Shown here: in pieces, positions 43,725 through 52,720 of the stretch
Numbering within the stretch: the first letter of the stretch is position 1
Layout of the letters: every line of letters begins with the position of its first letter
Assembly: GCF_031157275.1 (NCBI RefSeq)
Contig: NZ_JAVIFW010000011.1
Span: 62,001 to 126,000, forward strand
Length of the DNA: 64,000 nt
From: Streptomyces sp. LHD-70
GTDB taxonomy: Bacteria > Actinomycetota > Actinomycetes > Streptomycetales > Streptomycetaceae
Direction of reading: 5' to 3'
The notes under the pieces: generated by a model
Databases searched by the model: none
What the model was told of the DNA's origin: nothing
What the model saw: only the letters and a program-made list of their open reading frames with translations
Made by a program: the position numbers and the translations under genes

Positions 43725-43833
43725 GGGCGGACTTCCTCTCGTATGCCGGGCGGGCCCACCGGGGCGGGCCGAACTCCATGGCATACGAACACAAGTCGGG
43801 GGCGCTCGCATGTGGGGCGGTGCGGGCGGGCTG

Positions 43834-45183
43834 CTACCCGAGCGAGCGCTCCCGTTCGAGCAGGGCCCGTACGGACGGGTGCCGGGCCAGGGGTTCGAGG
43901 TTGCCGCGCATCGTGCGTACGGCGGTGACGACGCTGTGCGAGCGCAGCCCGCCGCCCGCCTCCAGGAACTGGTGGCCCACCTCGCAGGCCTCGCCGATCC
44001 GGCCGCTGCGCAGCAGGAGTTCGGTGCGGCGGGCCAGGGTGAGGGCGAGGCCGCGGCGGTCGTGGGCGGGGCGTTCCCGGGTGGAGCGGTGCAGGGCCCG
44101 CGCGGCGGCGCGCAGATCGCCCAGCTCCCGGTGCACCTCGGCCTTCTGGAAGGACAGCGCGCCGGACGGGTAGTCCCCGAACGGGTCGCCGACGCCGGCT
44201 CTGCGCCCGTGGTCCTCGGCTCGGCCCAACACGGCGAGCGCGGCATCCCGGTCGCCGAGTGCGGCCTGCGTGACCGCCAACTGCGCGAGGGCGAACGCCC
44301 GTACGGCGTCGCCGACGTGTGCGGGCAGGGCGTCCACGGCGGCCTGGGCGTACTGCCGGGCGGTGCGCCGGTGTTCCAGGTGGAGCGCTTGGGCGGCCAT
44401 CGCGCGCAGGGTGATGGCCCACGCGGCCCCGTCCTGGACCTCGTGGGCCAGGTCGAGGGCGAGGTGGAGGTAGCGCTGGGCGATGCCGTGGCAGCCCATG
44501 TCGCTGTGCATGCGAGCCAGGATGAACACCAAGTACGCGCTCTGGGTGCCGAGTTGGCGGTGGGTGCGTTCGTCGCCGGGGGCGTGCAGCCAGGTCGTGG
44601 CCGTGTCGGCGAGGTAGTGCGCGAGGGCGGGGCGGGCGTGGCCGCCGCCGTGCACGTCCATGGCCGCCGCGAAGTGCCGTACGGCCCCGCGCAGCAGGTC
44701 GACCTCGGCCCCGCCGACCCGCGCCAACTCCCGCCGCCCCGCGCCCTTTCGGCCCGTATCACCGGCTTCGGACCAGTGCGGTGGGGCGCCGAGCGCGCGG
44801 TAGGGCTCGCCCGCGAGTGCGGTCCGCTCGACGGGGTCGGCGTCGCGCCCGGTGAGCGAGCCGAGGGCGCGGACGGCGGAGCCGGGAGCCGCGCGCGGTC
44901 CGGCCCTGTCTGCCGGTTCGGCGCCCGCCGCGGACCGCGCGAAGCCGACGGCGACCGGTGTCATGACGCGGCCGAGCCGCCGCGAGAAGGTCTCCGCGAC
45001 GAGGTGCGGCACGGGCGGCCTGGGCTGCGTACCGGAGAGCCAGTGGGCCACCGAGGTGCGGTCGTAGCGCAGGACGAGGCCTATCTCGGCCCCGACGGCG
45101 TTCACCGCGCGAGCGCACTGCTCATTGCTCCAGGCGGCTTCGGCGAGGAGGGCGCGCAACCGCGAGTTGGGTCGTCTCTCCAC
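43834..45183 (-). CDS. Regulatory protein with TPR-like repeats
   Basis: Protein of 449 aa. The N-terminus (RLRALLAEAAWSNEQCARAVNAVGAEIGL ... RTSVAHWLSGTQPRPPVPHLVAETFSRRLGR) looks like a divergent XRE-type helix-turn-helix. From about residue 165 onward, helical repeats resemble TPRs (RGAVRHFAAAMDVHGGG, AYLVFILARMHSDMGCHGIAQRYLHLALDLA, AVTQAALGDRDAALAVLGRAEDHG). This combination is common among Streptomyces regulators of morphological or secondary metabolism, often linked to small neighbouring proteins such as the one at 43524. Its target is unknown. Confidence 0.82.
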   Translation of the reverse strand: MERRPNSRLRALLAEAAWSNEQCARAVNAVGAEIGLVLRYDRTSVAHWLSGTQPRPPVPHLVAETFSRRLGRVMTPVAVGFARSAAGAEPADRAGPRAAPGSAVRALGSLTGRDADPVERTALAGEPYRALGAPPHWSEAGDTGRKGAGRRELARVGGAEVDLLRGAVRHFAAAMDVHGGGHARPALAHYLADTATTWLHAPGDERTHRQLGTQSAYLVFILARMHSDMGCHGIAQRYLHLALDLAHEVQDGAAWAITLRAMAAQALHLEHRRTARQYAQAAVDALPAHVGDAVRAFALAQLAVTQAALGDRDAALAVLGRAEDHGRRAGVGDPFGDYPSGALSFQKAEVHRELGDLRAAARALHRSTRERPAHDRRGLALTLARRTELLLRSGRIGEACEVGHQFLEAGGGLRSHSVVTAVRTMRGNLEPLARHPSVRALLERERSLG

Positions 45184-45464
45184 TGTTCACGGCTCTTTCC
45201 ACGGTTCTTTCCAGGGCTCTGCCACGGCTCTTCCACGGTTTATCCGGCGTCCGCTGGATCCCCTGTTCAATGCCACCAGGTTCAATGCCGCCAGGTTCTA
45301 TGCCGCCAGCATGCCCACGGGCGTTCCCGGCCAGACGGACGCTTCAGGCCATTTCGGCCCCGGTGCGGTTCCGGTGCGGTTCCGGTGCCGTCCCGGTCCC
45401 GGTTCCGTCTCCCGTACGGGGTCGTCGCCTGGCGCGGCCCGCCTCGCCGGTCGAGGATCGGCTC
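45184..45464. other. Intergenic region with several short tandem repeats
   Basis: 281 bp between divergent genes. It holds degenerate CCACGGCTCTT-type repeats (about 45186-45240), three 15-bp units of TTCAATGCCGCCAGG type (45266-45310) and three GGTTCCGGTGC-type units near 45360-45392. I see no gene. The repeats could affect expression of either flanking gene. Confidence 0.55.
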
Positions 45465-46502
45465 ATGCCCGGTCCGTCCGCCCTCCGCCGACTGCTGATC
45501 GGCGTGGCCGCGCTGCTCGGCCTCTTCGGCCTCGGCATCGGCCTGTACGTGGACGAGCGCCAGACGCGGCAGAGGGTGGTGACCGCGGGTGCGCAGGACG
45601 CCCGCGACCGGATCGACGTGAACGCCGCCGTGCAGGCCGTCGACCCCGAGATGCGGCGCGCGACGGTGCAGTTGAAGGTCTTCCCGAAGGGCAGGTACGC
45701 CGACAAGTTCGGCTACGCCGCCGAGGACATCACGCTGCACACCAACGCCCCCGGCCAGGAGCGGCTGACGTTCCGGCAGCAGAGCGTGAACTGGGTGAAG
45801 GTCATCGACGTGGCGCTGTTCGAGGGCACGCCGTCGGACTATCCCTTCGACCGGTACGCCACCCGCATCGCGCTCTCCGCCGACTCCGGCGGGAAACGGG
45901 TGCCCGTGGCGCTGCTGTTCCAGGACCAGAACGCGCACTTCAGCTTCGAGCCGCGCGCCACCGGCGGGGACGGTGCGTGGGCGGCCTTCGACGGCACGGC
46001 CGGCCGGTCCCGGAGCACGTTCATCCTGGCCTGGTTCATGATCGGCTCGATGTGGGCGGTCGGCCTCTCCGTGGCGGTGGCGTGCTGGCTGGTGGTCGGT
46101 CAGCGGCGCGGCCTGCAGTGGGGCGCGCTCGGCTGGGCGGCCGCGAGCCTGTTCGCCCTGGTCGGCCTGCGCGACGCGGCCCCGGGCTCGCCACCCAACG
46201 GCTGCCTGCTCGACTACGCGGCGTTCTACTGGGCCGAGGCCCTGATCGCGCTCAGCCTGGTCCGCCTGGTCGCCCACGGCATCCGCCTCGAACACCACAC
46301 GGGCGGCCCGGTCGCACTCGCGCCGACCGCTCCCCCGCCCCGGCACGGAGGCAGGGGGAGCCGGGCACGCGGGCGGGCGGCGGGCGGGCGCGTACGGGCG
46401 CGGGGGTCCGGGAGCATGCGGGCATCCGGGAGCATGCGGGCGTCCGGGAGCATGCGGGCGTCCGGGAGGGTGCGGCGGCGGGGAGTGCGGGGGCAAGCTT
46501 GA
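45465..46502 (+). CDS. DUF4436-family membrane protein
   Basis: Protein of 345 aa. An N-terminal helix (LLIGVAALLGLFGLGIGLYV) is followed by an outside beta-rich domain (TVQLKVFPKGRYADKFGYAAEDITLHTNAPG ... GTPSDYPFDRYATRIALSAD). Three to four C-terminal membrane helices come next (FILAWFMIGSMWAVGLSVAVACWLVV onward). The family is found in actinobacteria without a known role. ATG 45465 follows GAGGAT. The basic cytoplasmic tail is extended by an 18-bp tandem repeat coding SMRASG. Confidence 0.82.
   Translation: MPGPSALRRLLIGVAALLGLFGLGIGLYVDERQTRQRVVTAGAQDARDRIDVNAAVQAVDPEMRRATVQLKVFPKGRYADKFGYAAEDITLHTNAPGQERLTFRQQSVNWVKVIDVALFEGTPSDYPFDRYATRIALSADSGGKRVPVALLFQDQNAHFSFEPRATGGDGAWAAFDGTAGRSRSTFILAWFMIGSMWAVGLSVAVACWLVVGQRRGLQWGALGWAAASLFALVGLRDAAPGSPPNGCLLDYAAFYWAEALIALSLVRLVAHGIRLEHHTGGPVALAPTAPPPRHGGRGSRARGRAAGGRVRARGSGSMRASGSMRASGSMRASGRVRRRGVRGQA
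46411..46464. repeat. 18-bp in-frame tandem repeat x3
   Basis: Three 18-bp units starting GGAGCATGCGGGC, plus partial flanking copies, within the 3' end of the DUF4436 gene, coding repeated SMRASG in its C-terminal tail. Confidence 0.9.
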
Positions 46503-46556
46503 AGGGGACACGGGGGACACTCCTCGAGCCACGACAGGAAAGTCCAGGTTGAGCCC

Positions 46557-47084
46557 ATGGGCCTCTTCGACCGGCTGACCGGCACCCGCCGCCCCGCAGC
46601 GGGCGTCACCCCGCTCCCGGCCGACGACGTACGGGCCGCCCTGCTCGCCCTCAACGGTCCGGAGGTGCCGTACGTCATCCATGGCGGCGCACCCGGCCAG
46701 GACCTGCCGGAACGGGCCGACCTCGTCGCGGAGTGGCGTATCTCCGACCCCGCCTGGTACGCGTTCTTCGCCCGCACGCACGTCAGCCGGACCTTTCAGG
46801 TGTGCCTGCGCCTGGTCACGGAGAAGCACGAGGTGCGCGCCGTCGACCGGCAGTGGGAGGTGACCTGGGCCGGCGGCACCCCCACGCTCTCCCTGTCCGC
46901 CGAGGCCACCCGGGGCCAGGTGCGGACGACCTCGCATCGCTGGACGTTCGGCGGGGGCGTGCACGGGTCCGGTACGGAGGTGACGTCACGCCGTTTCGAC
47001 AGCGCGGCGCTCAAGGACCCGCTCCGTGAGGCCGTGCTCTCGGCGGGATGGACCTGGCGCGGCGTGGTGTCGGGGCGGCTCTGA
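46557..47084 (+). CDS. Hypothetical protein, 175 aa
   Basis: Soluble protein starting MGLFDRLTGTRRPAAGVTPLPADDVRAALLAL. The central part DLVAEWRISDPAWYAFFARTHVSRTFQVCLRLVTEKHEVRAVDRQWEVTWAGGTP is well conserved in style and coding bias. I cannot name the family. It lies 54 nt after the DUF4436 gene and might be cotranscribed. A 16-bp repeat array follows. Confidence 0.78.
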   Translation: MGLFDRLTGTRRPAAGVTPLPADDVRAALLALNGPEVPYVIHGGAPGQDLPERADLVAEWRISDPAWYAFFARTHVSRTFQVCLRLVTEKHEVRAVDRQWEVTWAGGTPTLSLSAEATRGQVRTTSHRWTFGGGVHGSGTEVTSRRFDSAALKDPLREAVLSAGWTWRGVVSGRL

Positions 47085-47148
47085 ACTCCCTTGGAGGGAG
47101 CGGCTCTTCGTGCCTGGAACTCCCTTGCGGGGGCGAGGCTCTTCGTAC

Positions 47149-47244
47149 CTGGAGGGAGACACCCCTAGAGGGAGACAGCCCTGGAGGGAGACAGCCCTGG
47201 AGGGAGACAGCCCTGGAGGGAGACAGCCCTGGAGGGAGACGCCC
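47149..47244. repeat. 16-bp tandem repeat x6
   Basis: Six units of CTGGAGGGAGACAGCC or near variants, ending exactly at the stop of the convergent ltrA-like gene. Looser copies of the same core (GGAGGGAG, GGAACTCCCTT) lie at 47085-47148. Non-coding on either strand as far as I can see. Confidence 0.9.
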
Positions 47245-48552
47245 CTACTCCGCCTTGCCAAGGCCCGCCAGCATGGCCCGCTGGTGCCGGTGCCCGATCG
47301 TCTCGAAGCCGATGACCGTGACGAACGGGGCGAGCATCACCACCACCAGGCAGACCGACAGCGCGACCCCGGCCACCGACAGGAGCACCGCCGCGGCGAG
47401 CACCAGCACGGTCAGGGCGATGAGGAGCGCGTGGAAGGGGTCGGTGGTGGAGAGCAGGAAGGTGTGCAGCAGGTAGACCATCAGGATGTAGAGGCCGACG
47501 GGGACGGCGAGGGAGAGGACCACCGCGGGCTCGCCGAGCTTCGAGTGGTGCTCCAGCTGCAGCCCCGCCACGTGCAGGCCCGCCCCGGCGCCCGCGATGC
47601 CGATGAACAGCGGGATGTGCCCGTATCCGAAGAGGTATCCGCGGCCTCGGCGGTGGATCAGGATGTCGCCGAAGGGGGTCGTGAAGTAGACCCACCACAT
47701 GGCGAAGGTGAGGCCGACGCCCGCGACGACGACGGCGACGGCGTCCACGCCCCAGTGCTTGCCGTCCGGGCCGCCGAGCAGGTCGCCGGAGGAGGCGACG
47801 GTGCCGACGACGCCTTCGCCGAGGGTGATGATGGCGAACAGGGCGTACCGCTCGGCGATGTGGTGCGGGTGCCAGGGGGTGCCGCCCGCCCTGCCCTGGC
47901 TGAGGACGGGCAGGAGCAGCTCCAGGGCGCCGAGCAGGATGAACGCGACGAAGGCGAGGCCGAGCGGGAGTCCGGTGGCGAAGGCGAGCGCGATCCAGCC
48001 GATCTGCGCGATCACGGTCCAGCGGATGTTGGCGTGGCCGACGTGCCGGAACTCCGGTGACTCACGGGCCGCGCGCCACCACTGCGAGACCATCGCGACG
48101 CGCATGATCACGTACCCGATGACGATGCCCCGCAGTTCGAGGTGGTCGCCCTCCTCGATGGCGTGGAAGAACGCGGGCAGGCCGAGCGCGAACACGACGA
48201 CGCCCATCATCTGGACCATCGTCAGGACCCGGTCGAGCCAGTCGTCGGTGCCGAACGCGGAGGCGAACCAGGTGAAGCTGATCCAGGCGACGCTGATGGC
48301 GAACATCGCCATGACGAACGCCGTGATCGCCTGCACCGCGTGGTCCTCGGCGAGCATCTCGGCGAAGTGGTGCGCGGCGGTGCCGATGGCGACGACGAAG
48401 GTCAGGTCGAAGAGCAGTTCAAGCGGGGTGGCGGCGCGGTGGTGCTCGGCGGGGTCGCGACCGGTCATGCGGATGCGGCGGTGTGCCACGCGGCGGCGCC
48501 CACCGCCGTCCGCATCCGCGGCGCTGTCATCGGGGGTGCCCATGTCCAGCAT
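47245..48552 (-). CDS. Low-temperature-requirement A (LtrA) family membrane protein
   Basis: Polytopic membrane protein of 435 aa with about ten helices. The family signature is near the start (ATPLELLFDLTFVVAIGTAAHHFAE), followed by FASAFGTDDWLDRVLTMVQMMGVVVFALGLP and HHIAERYALFAIITLGEGVVGTVAS. LtrA was named for growth at low temperature in Listeria; its molecular role is unknown. The start may be ATG 48552 or 48543; neither has a strong ribosome site. Confidence 0.88.
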   Translation of the reverse strand: MLDMGTPDDSAADADGGGRRRVAHRRIRMTGRDPAEHHRAATPLELLFDLTFVVAIGTAAHHFAEMLAEDHAVQAITAFVMAMFAISVAWISFTWFASAFGTDDWLDRVLTMVQMMGVVVFALGLPAFFHAIEEGDHLELRGIVIGYVIMRVAMVSQWWRAARESPEFRHVGHANIRWTVIAQIGWIALAFATGLPLGLAFVAFILLGALELLLPVLSQGRAGGTPWHPHHIAERYALFAIITLGEGVVGTVASSGDLLGGPDGKHWGVDAVAVVVAGVGLTFAMWWVYFTTPFGDILIHRRGRGYLFGYGHIPLFIGIAGAGAGLHVAGLQLEHHSKLGEPAVVLSLAVPVGLYILMVYLLHTFLLSTTDPFHALLIALTVLVLAAAVLLSVAGVALSVCLVVVMLAPFVTVIGFETIGHRHQRAMLAGLGKAE

Positions 48553-48595
48553 CGTTGCCGGATGTCCAGGGGGCTTCAACTCGAGAATTCCCGGG

Positions 48596-51034
48596 TCACG
48601 GCGGGGTTCGCCGCCCCTGCGCGTGCGCGAGGGCCGTGATCTGGGTCCGGGAGGCGTACGCGAGCTTGCCCAGGATGTGTTCCAGGTGCGAGTCGACCGT
48701 GCGCTTGGAGATGACGAGGCGCTCGGCGATCCGGCGGTTGGAGAGGCCCTCCGCGACGAGCAGGGCGATCTCGCGCTCGCGTGCGGTGAGCGCCTCCCAG
48801 TTGTTCGCCGTGGGCGCGCGCCGGGCCGCGGGGAGCGCGGGCCTGGCCGGTCCGACGGCCTGGGCGGCGGCCTCGTGCAGGGGCAGGGCGGCGCCCTCGT
48901 CGAGGAGGAGCCGGTGGCGTCGCGGGCCGAGTCGGCGTTCGGCCTGCGCCCAGGCCGCCTGGTGCGCCTCGTGCATGCTCCGGATGCCGAGGCGGGGCTC
49001 GTGGAACTTCTCCCACAGCTTCGCCGCGGCGCCGAGGCAGCGGGCGGCCTGCGCGTACCGCCTCTCGGCGGCGGCCACCCACGCGAGCGTGTCCAGGGAG
49101 AAGGCGAGCACCTGCGTGTGGTTGATCTCCAGGCAGAGCACGGCCGCTGTGCTGAGGGTCCGCTTGGCCTCGTCGAAGCGGCCGAGGCCCCACTGGGAGC
49201 AGCCCTTCTGCCAGTGCAGCCAGCCCTGCACCCAGCGCTCCCCGCGGTCCATGAGGGCGATCGCCTCGTCGTGCAGGGCGAGGCTCTTCTCCGGCTGCGC
49301 GGCGACGGTGTACGCGCCGCACAGGGTCGCCAACGCCCAGCCCTCCAGGGCACGTTCACCCTGGGCGGCGAACAGGGTACGGGCCTCGGTGACGTGCTTG
49401 AGCGCGCGTTCGGCGTCGCCGGTGAGGGTGGCGTACAGGCCGCGGTTCTTGGCGACGTAGCCGAGGGCGAGCCGGTCGTCGTACTTCTCGGCGAGGCCCG
49501 CCGCCTCGTCGGACAGGTCGAGGCCCTGCCGGTGGTGGCCGGTCATGAGGGTGAGGTCGCCGAGTGCGCAGAGGCCGCGCATGCGGACGGGGCTGGGCTC
49601 GGGGCAGAGCGGGAGGAGCCGGCCGAGCCAGTAGTGGCCCTCCACGATCCGGCCCATGCCGAGCCACAGCCCCCACAGGGCGGTCGCCATCTCCAGGCCG
49701 GCCGGGGCCTCCTGCGGGTTGGCGCAGCAGAACTCCAGGGCGCTGCGCAGGCTGGGCCGCTCCCGCCACATCGCGCGCATCCGCGGCACCTGCCCGCCGG
49801 TGAGCCAGCGGCGGCCGAACTCCCTTGCCAGGGCGAGGTGGTGGTCGCGGTGCCGGGCGGCGTACGGGTACTCCTCGCCGGCGGCCTGGAGGCGTTCGAG
49901 GCCGTACTCGCGGAGGGTGTCGAGCATCCGGTAGCGGGCCCGGCCGCAGGTGCCGTCCGGGGCGTCGGCGTGGTCCGGCTCGGCGCGGTCCGGCTCGGCC
50001 GCCTCGTCGTCGGATTCGACGCGCAGCACGATCGCCTTGTCGACGAGGCCGATGAGGCAGTCCAGGACGTCGTCCTCGGACAGGCCGGACCCCGCGCAGA
50101 TCTCGTCGGCCGCGCTCAGCTCGAACTCCCCGGCGAAGACGGACAGGCGCCGCCAGAGGATCTGTTCCCGCTCTGAGCAGAGCTCGTGGCTCCAGTCGGT
50201 GGCGGTGCGCAGGGTCTGGTGCCGGGGCAGCGCGGCGCGGCTGCCGCCGGTCAGGAGGCTGAAGCGGTTGTCGAGTCGGCGCAGGATCTGTTCGAGGGGC
50301 AGGGCCCGTACGCGGACGGCGGCGAGTTCGATGGCGAGCGGGATGCCGTCGAGGCGGTGGCAGAGGCGGGCGATCTGGGTGCGGTTGGCGTCGGTGAGGC
50401 GGAAGCCGCCGGACACGGCCGCCGCCCGCTCGACGAACAGTTCCATGGCGTCGGTGGCGGGGCCGCAGGGCGGGCGCGCGTCGGCCCGTTCGTCGTCGGG
50501 GTCGGGGGCGTCGAGCGGGGCGATCTGCAGCAGCCGCTCGCCGGGCGCGTCGAGGGGCCGTCGGCTGGTGGCGAGAATCCGCACGCCGGGGCAGGACTGG
50601 AGCACCGCACGGCTGAACCGGGCGCAGGCGTCGGCCAGATGCTCGCAGGTGTCGAGGACGATGAGGAGCGGCTTGTCGGCGAAGTAGGAGATGAGCGTGC
50701 GGAGTTGGGAGGCGTCCGCCTCGTCCGCCTCGTCCGCCGCGGCGCTCTGCTCGGGCAGGTCGACGACGGCGGCCACCGCGTTGGGCAGCAGCTCGGGGTC
50801 GCGCAGGCCGGAGAGCTCCACGAAGTACACACCGGCCGGGAAGGATTCGCGCACCTGCCGGGCCACGCGCAGCCCGATCCGGGTCTTGCCGACGCCGCCC
50901 ACGCCCATCAGCGTGACGAGCCGCTCCTGCCCCAATGCCTCGGCGACCTCGGTCAGTTCGGCCGCGCGGCCGACCAGGCGCGTGAGTTCGACCGGGAGGC
51001 CGCCGGTGAGGGCGGTGCGTGCACTGTCGGCCAT
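48596..51034 (-). CDS. LuxR-family ATPase regulator (812 aa)
   Basis: Large regulator. The N-terminal NB-ARC/AAA-like ATPase has Walker A GVGGVGKTRIGLRVA near residue 46 and LLIVLDTCEHLADAC as Walker B. The middle region is helical/TPR-like (about 400-700). The end is a LuxR HTH (WEALTAREREIALLVAEGLSNRRIAERLVISKRTVDSHLEHILGKL). Proteins of this architecture activate antibiotic or metabolic genes in response to an unknown signal. AAGGGGAACG precedes ATG 51034. The IS607 element ends only about 27 nt upstream, so the original promoter has been separated from the gene. Confidence 0.92.
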   Translation of the reverse strand: MADSARTALTGGLPVELTRLVGRAAELTEVAEALGQERLVTLMGVGGVGKTRIGLRVARQVRESFPAGVYFVELSGLRDPELLPNAVAAVVDLPEQSAAADEADEADASQLRTLISYFADKPLLIVLDTCEHLADACARFSRAVLQSCPGVRILATSRRPLDAPGERLLQIAPLDAPDPDDERADARPPCGPATDAMELFVERAAAVSGGFRLTDANRTQIARLCHRLDGIPLAIELAAVRVRALPLEQILRRLDNRFSLLTGGSRAALPRHQTLRTATDWSHELCSEREQILWRRLSVFAGEFELSAADEICAGSGLSEDDVLDCLIGLVDKAIVLRVESDDEAAEPDRAEPDHADAPDGTCGRARYRMLDTLREYGLERLQAAGEEYPYAARHRDHHLALAREFGRRWLTGGQVPRMRAMWRERPSLRSALEFCCANPQEAPAGLEMATALWGLWLGMGRIVEGHYWLGRLLPLCPEPSPVRMRGLCALGDLTLMTGHHRQGLDLSDEAAGLAEKYDDRLALGYVAKNRGLYATLTGDAERALKHVTEARTLFAAQGERALEGWALATLCGAYTVAAQPEKSLALHDEAIALMDRGERWVQGWLHWQKGCSQWGLGRFDEAKRTLSTAAVLCLEINHTQVLAFSLDTLAWVAAAERRYAQAARCLGAAAKLWEKFHEPRLGIRSMHEAHQAAWAQAERRLGPRRHRLLLDEGAALPLHEAAAQAVGPARPALPAARRAPTANNWEALTAREREIALLVAEGLSNRRIAERLVISKRTVDSHLEHILGKLAYASRTQITALAHAQGRRTPP

Positions 51035-51062
51035 CGTTCCCCTTGCGCCTGTTGCGTACCGT

Positions 51063-51250
51063 TCCTAGTCAGTGAGCAGGAGTGAGTCTTGGACCCATTC
51101 CTGGTCGCTGCGGACATCCCGAACGGTTTTGGATGTCCTGGTCTCCCGTGTTCGCTCCGCGTTCGGCGACACGGATCGTGTCCGTGGTCCGGGAGTGCGG
51201 GGGCGGGTTTCCTCGCGCCCTCGGATGCCGCGATCGGCCTGGACGTTCCG
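51063..51250 (-). ncRNA. Candidate omega-RNA at the IS607 right end
   Basis: In TnpB elements the guide RNA covers the 3' end of tnpB and runs into flanking DNA. Here a perfect 8-bp stem, GGACATCC (51112-51119) with GGATGTCC (51131-51138), and a smaller stem near 51091-51106 lie just before the inferred element end. The guide would then be the flanking sequence below 51063, starting GAACGGTACGC on the minus strand. Boundaries are estimates. Confidence 0.35.
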
Positions 51251-52720
51251 ATGCTCGCGGCGATCACTCTGGTCGTCGTGGGGCGGTGTTGTCCGTCGCC
51301 GAATCGGGTGGCCGAGGGCGCGCCTGCCCATGGCCACCGAAGCGGCGTCATGGCGAGTCATGTTGCGAGTCTTGCTGGTCAGGGGCTTGCGCCAGTGCTC
51401 ATCGCCCCACATGGAGGTGTAGGCCGGATCGACGGCGACGATCGCGATGCCGTGCTCGGCGGCCATCGAGACGATTCGGGCCTTGAGCTTGCCGGTCGGC
51501 ATGCCGGAGATGAGCTGCCGGAACCGCTTCTTGCGGCCGTGCTTCTCCCTCGTCTTCTCGGCGGCGAAGTCCAGGTTCTCGATGCCGATCGCCTTTGCCC
51601 CGGCCTGGTTCGTCCAGTGCAGCAACTGGGTCAGGGCGTGCCGGACTTGGGCGTCTCGGTGGTCGGCCGACCCGGACAGGTCGTAGTAGAAGCGGCGTGG
51701 GTCGCTGATCGGGTTGCCGTGCTGGTCAAGGCGGTAGGCGGCGAAGTGGTCAGCGTTGGTGTCGACGCCGACCATGCCCTCAGCCCGGGCGGCGGCCAGC
51801 GGGATGGTCTGCACTACGGGCCTGGTCCACGACGCGGTGAGGTACCAGCGTCCCCGGGCCACGTCGAGGTGGATGCGGTAGGCGACGGCCCGATGAGCGT
51901 CGATCCGGTCGCGCCACTCATCTCCCCGGTGCTTGAAGGCGACCTTAGAGGCGAGGACGTACCGGCCGTGCTGGGCGTTCGCCCGGTGGGCGAGCGGGGC
52001 GGGCAGCTTGATGCTGACCTCGCCCTGGGGCGTGACGCGGATCGTCTCGTTACCGAACCTCTTCCCCGATTCGCCGTCAGCAGCGAGGAACCAGCGCGCG
52101 GCCTCCCACCGCTGGCGCCACTGCTGCTCGGTGAGCTGAGCGGCGGCGAGGTTGTGGCGGTTCTTGAGCAGTCGCCGACCGCCGCGCACCACGCGTACGC
52201 GGCCGGAAGTCCAGTCGTCGCGGGCCACCTCCAGGCGGTGTTCCAGCGTCGCGAGGCGGCGGGACTTGTGGAACCACTCGCCCTTGCTGCGGTATCCGCC
52301 CGGCGCCCGCTTGCTGCCTTTCTCCCCGATCGGCAAGGAGAGCCGGTGCCGCAGCGTGCGGATACCGGCTTCGAGGTTCTGGATGTGCGCCATGAGACAG
52401 CGCCTGGCCAAGCCGTATTGATCGTGGGTGGCTTTCGTGATCGCACCCGCGATACGCGACGAGGACTGCTCGGTCAGCTCCCGCTTACGGGCGGCCCAGG
52501 CGTCGTGGTCGTGGTCGTGCCCGGCCTGGCAGCGGGCCTTGAGGTCCAGACAGGCCAGGCGGCCCTGGTGTTCGCCGACCAGGCGCAACACCTTCTCGTC
52601 TTCGGGGGTGAGGCGCCCCAGGCGGTCGCGTATCGCCACACCGGACGGGCCGAGGGCTACAAACGGGGTATCGATGGTGCGGAGCTGCTTCTTGTCAGCC
52701 ACCGGCCGCCGCCGCTTCAA
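51065..52720 (-). CDS. tnpB: TnpB RNA-guided endonuclease, IS607 type
   Basis: TnpB nucleases cut DNA guided by an omega-RNA made from the element end and help it persist; they are the ancestors of Cas12. This one is 551 aa. The RuvC residues are present: Asp near 319 (GMVGVDTNADHFAAY), Glu near 381 (AIGIENLDFAAEKTREKHG), Asp near 458 (TRHDAASVAMGRRALG). The usual four-cysteine zinc ribbon between the last two is absent, replaced by DPAYTSMWGDEHWRKPLTSKTR. The final 90 residues are Arg-rich and low in complexity, as if the DNA were constrained by the omega-RNA. The start overlaps tnpA. Confidence 0.9.
   Translation of the reverse strand: MKRRRPVADKKQLRTIDTPFVALGPSGVAIRDRLGRLTPEDEKVLRLVGEHQGRLACLDLKARCQAGHDHDHDAWAARKRELTEQSSSRIAGAITKATHDQYGLARRCLMAHIQNLEAGIRTLRHRLSLPIGEKGSKRAPGGYRSKGEWFHKSRRLATLEHRLEVARDDWTSGRVRVVRGGRRLLKNRHNLAAAQLTEQQWRQRWEAARWFLAADGESGKRFGNETIRVTPQGEVSIKLPAPLAHRANAQHGRYVLASKVAFKHRGDEWRDRIDAHRAVAYRIHLDVARGRWYLTASWTRPVVQTIPLAAARAEGMVGVDTNADHFAAYRLDQHGNPISDPRRFYYDLSGSADHRDAQVRHALTQLLHWTNQAGAKAIGIENLDFAAEKTREKHGRKKRFRQLISGMPTGKLKARIVSMAAEHGIAIVAVDPAYTSMWGDEHWRKPLTSKTRNMTRHDAASVAMGRRALGHPIRRRTTPPHDDQSDRREHRNVQADRGIRGREETRPRTPGPRTRSVSPNAERTRETRTSKTVRDVRSDQEWVQDSLLLTD

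Noticed and set aside
48596..49359. Separate smaller frames overlapping the LuxR gene and the ltrA-like gene
   Set aside because: They are other-frame extensions of the two real genes; neither has independent coding signals.
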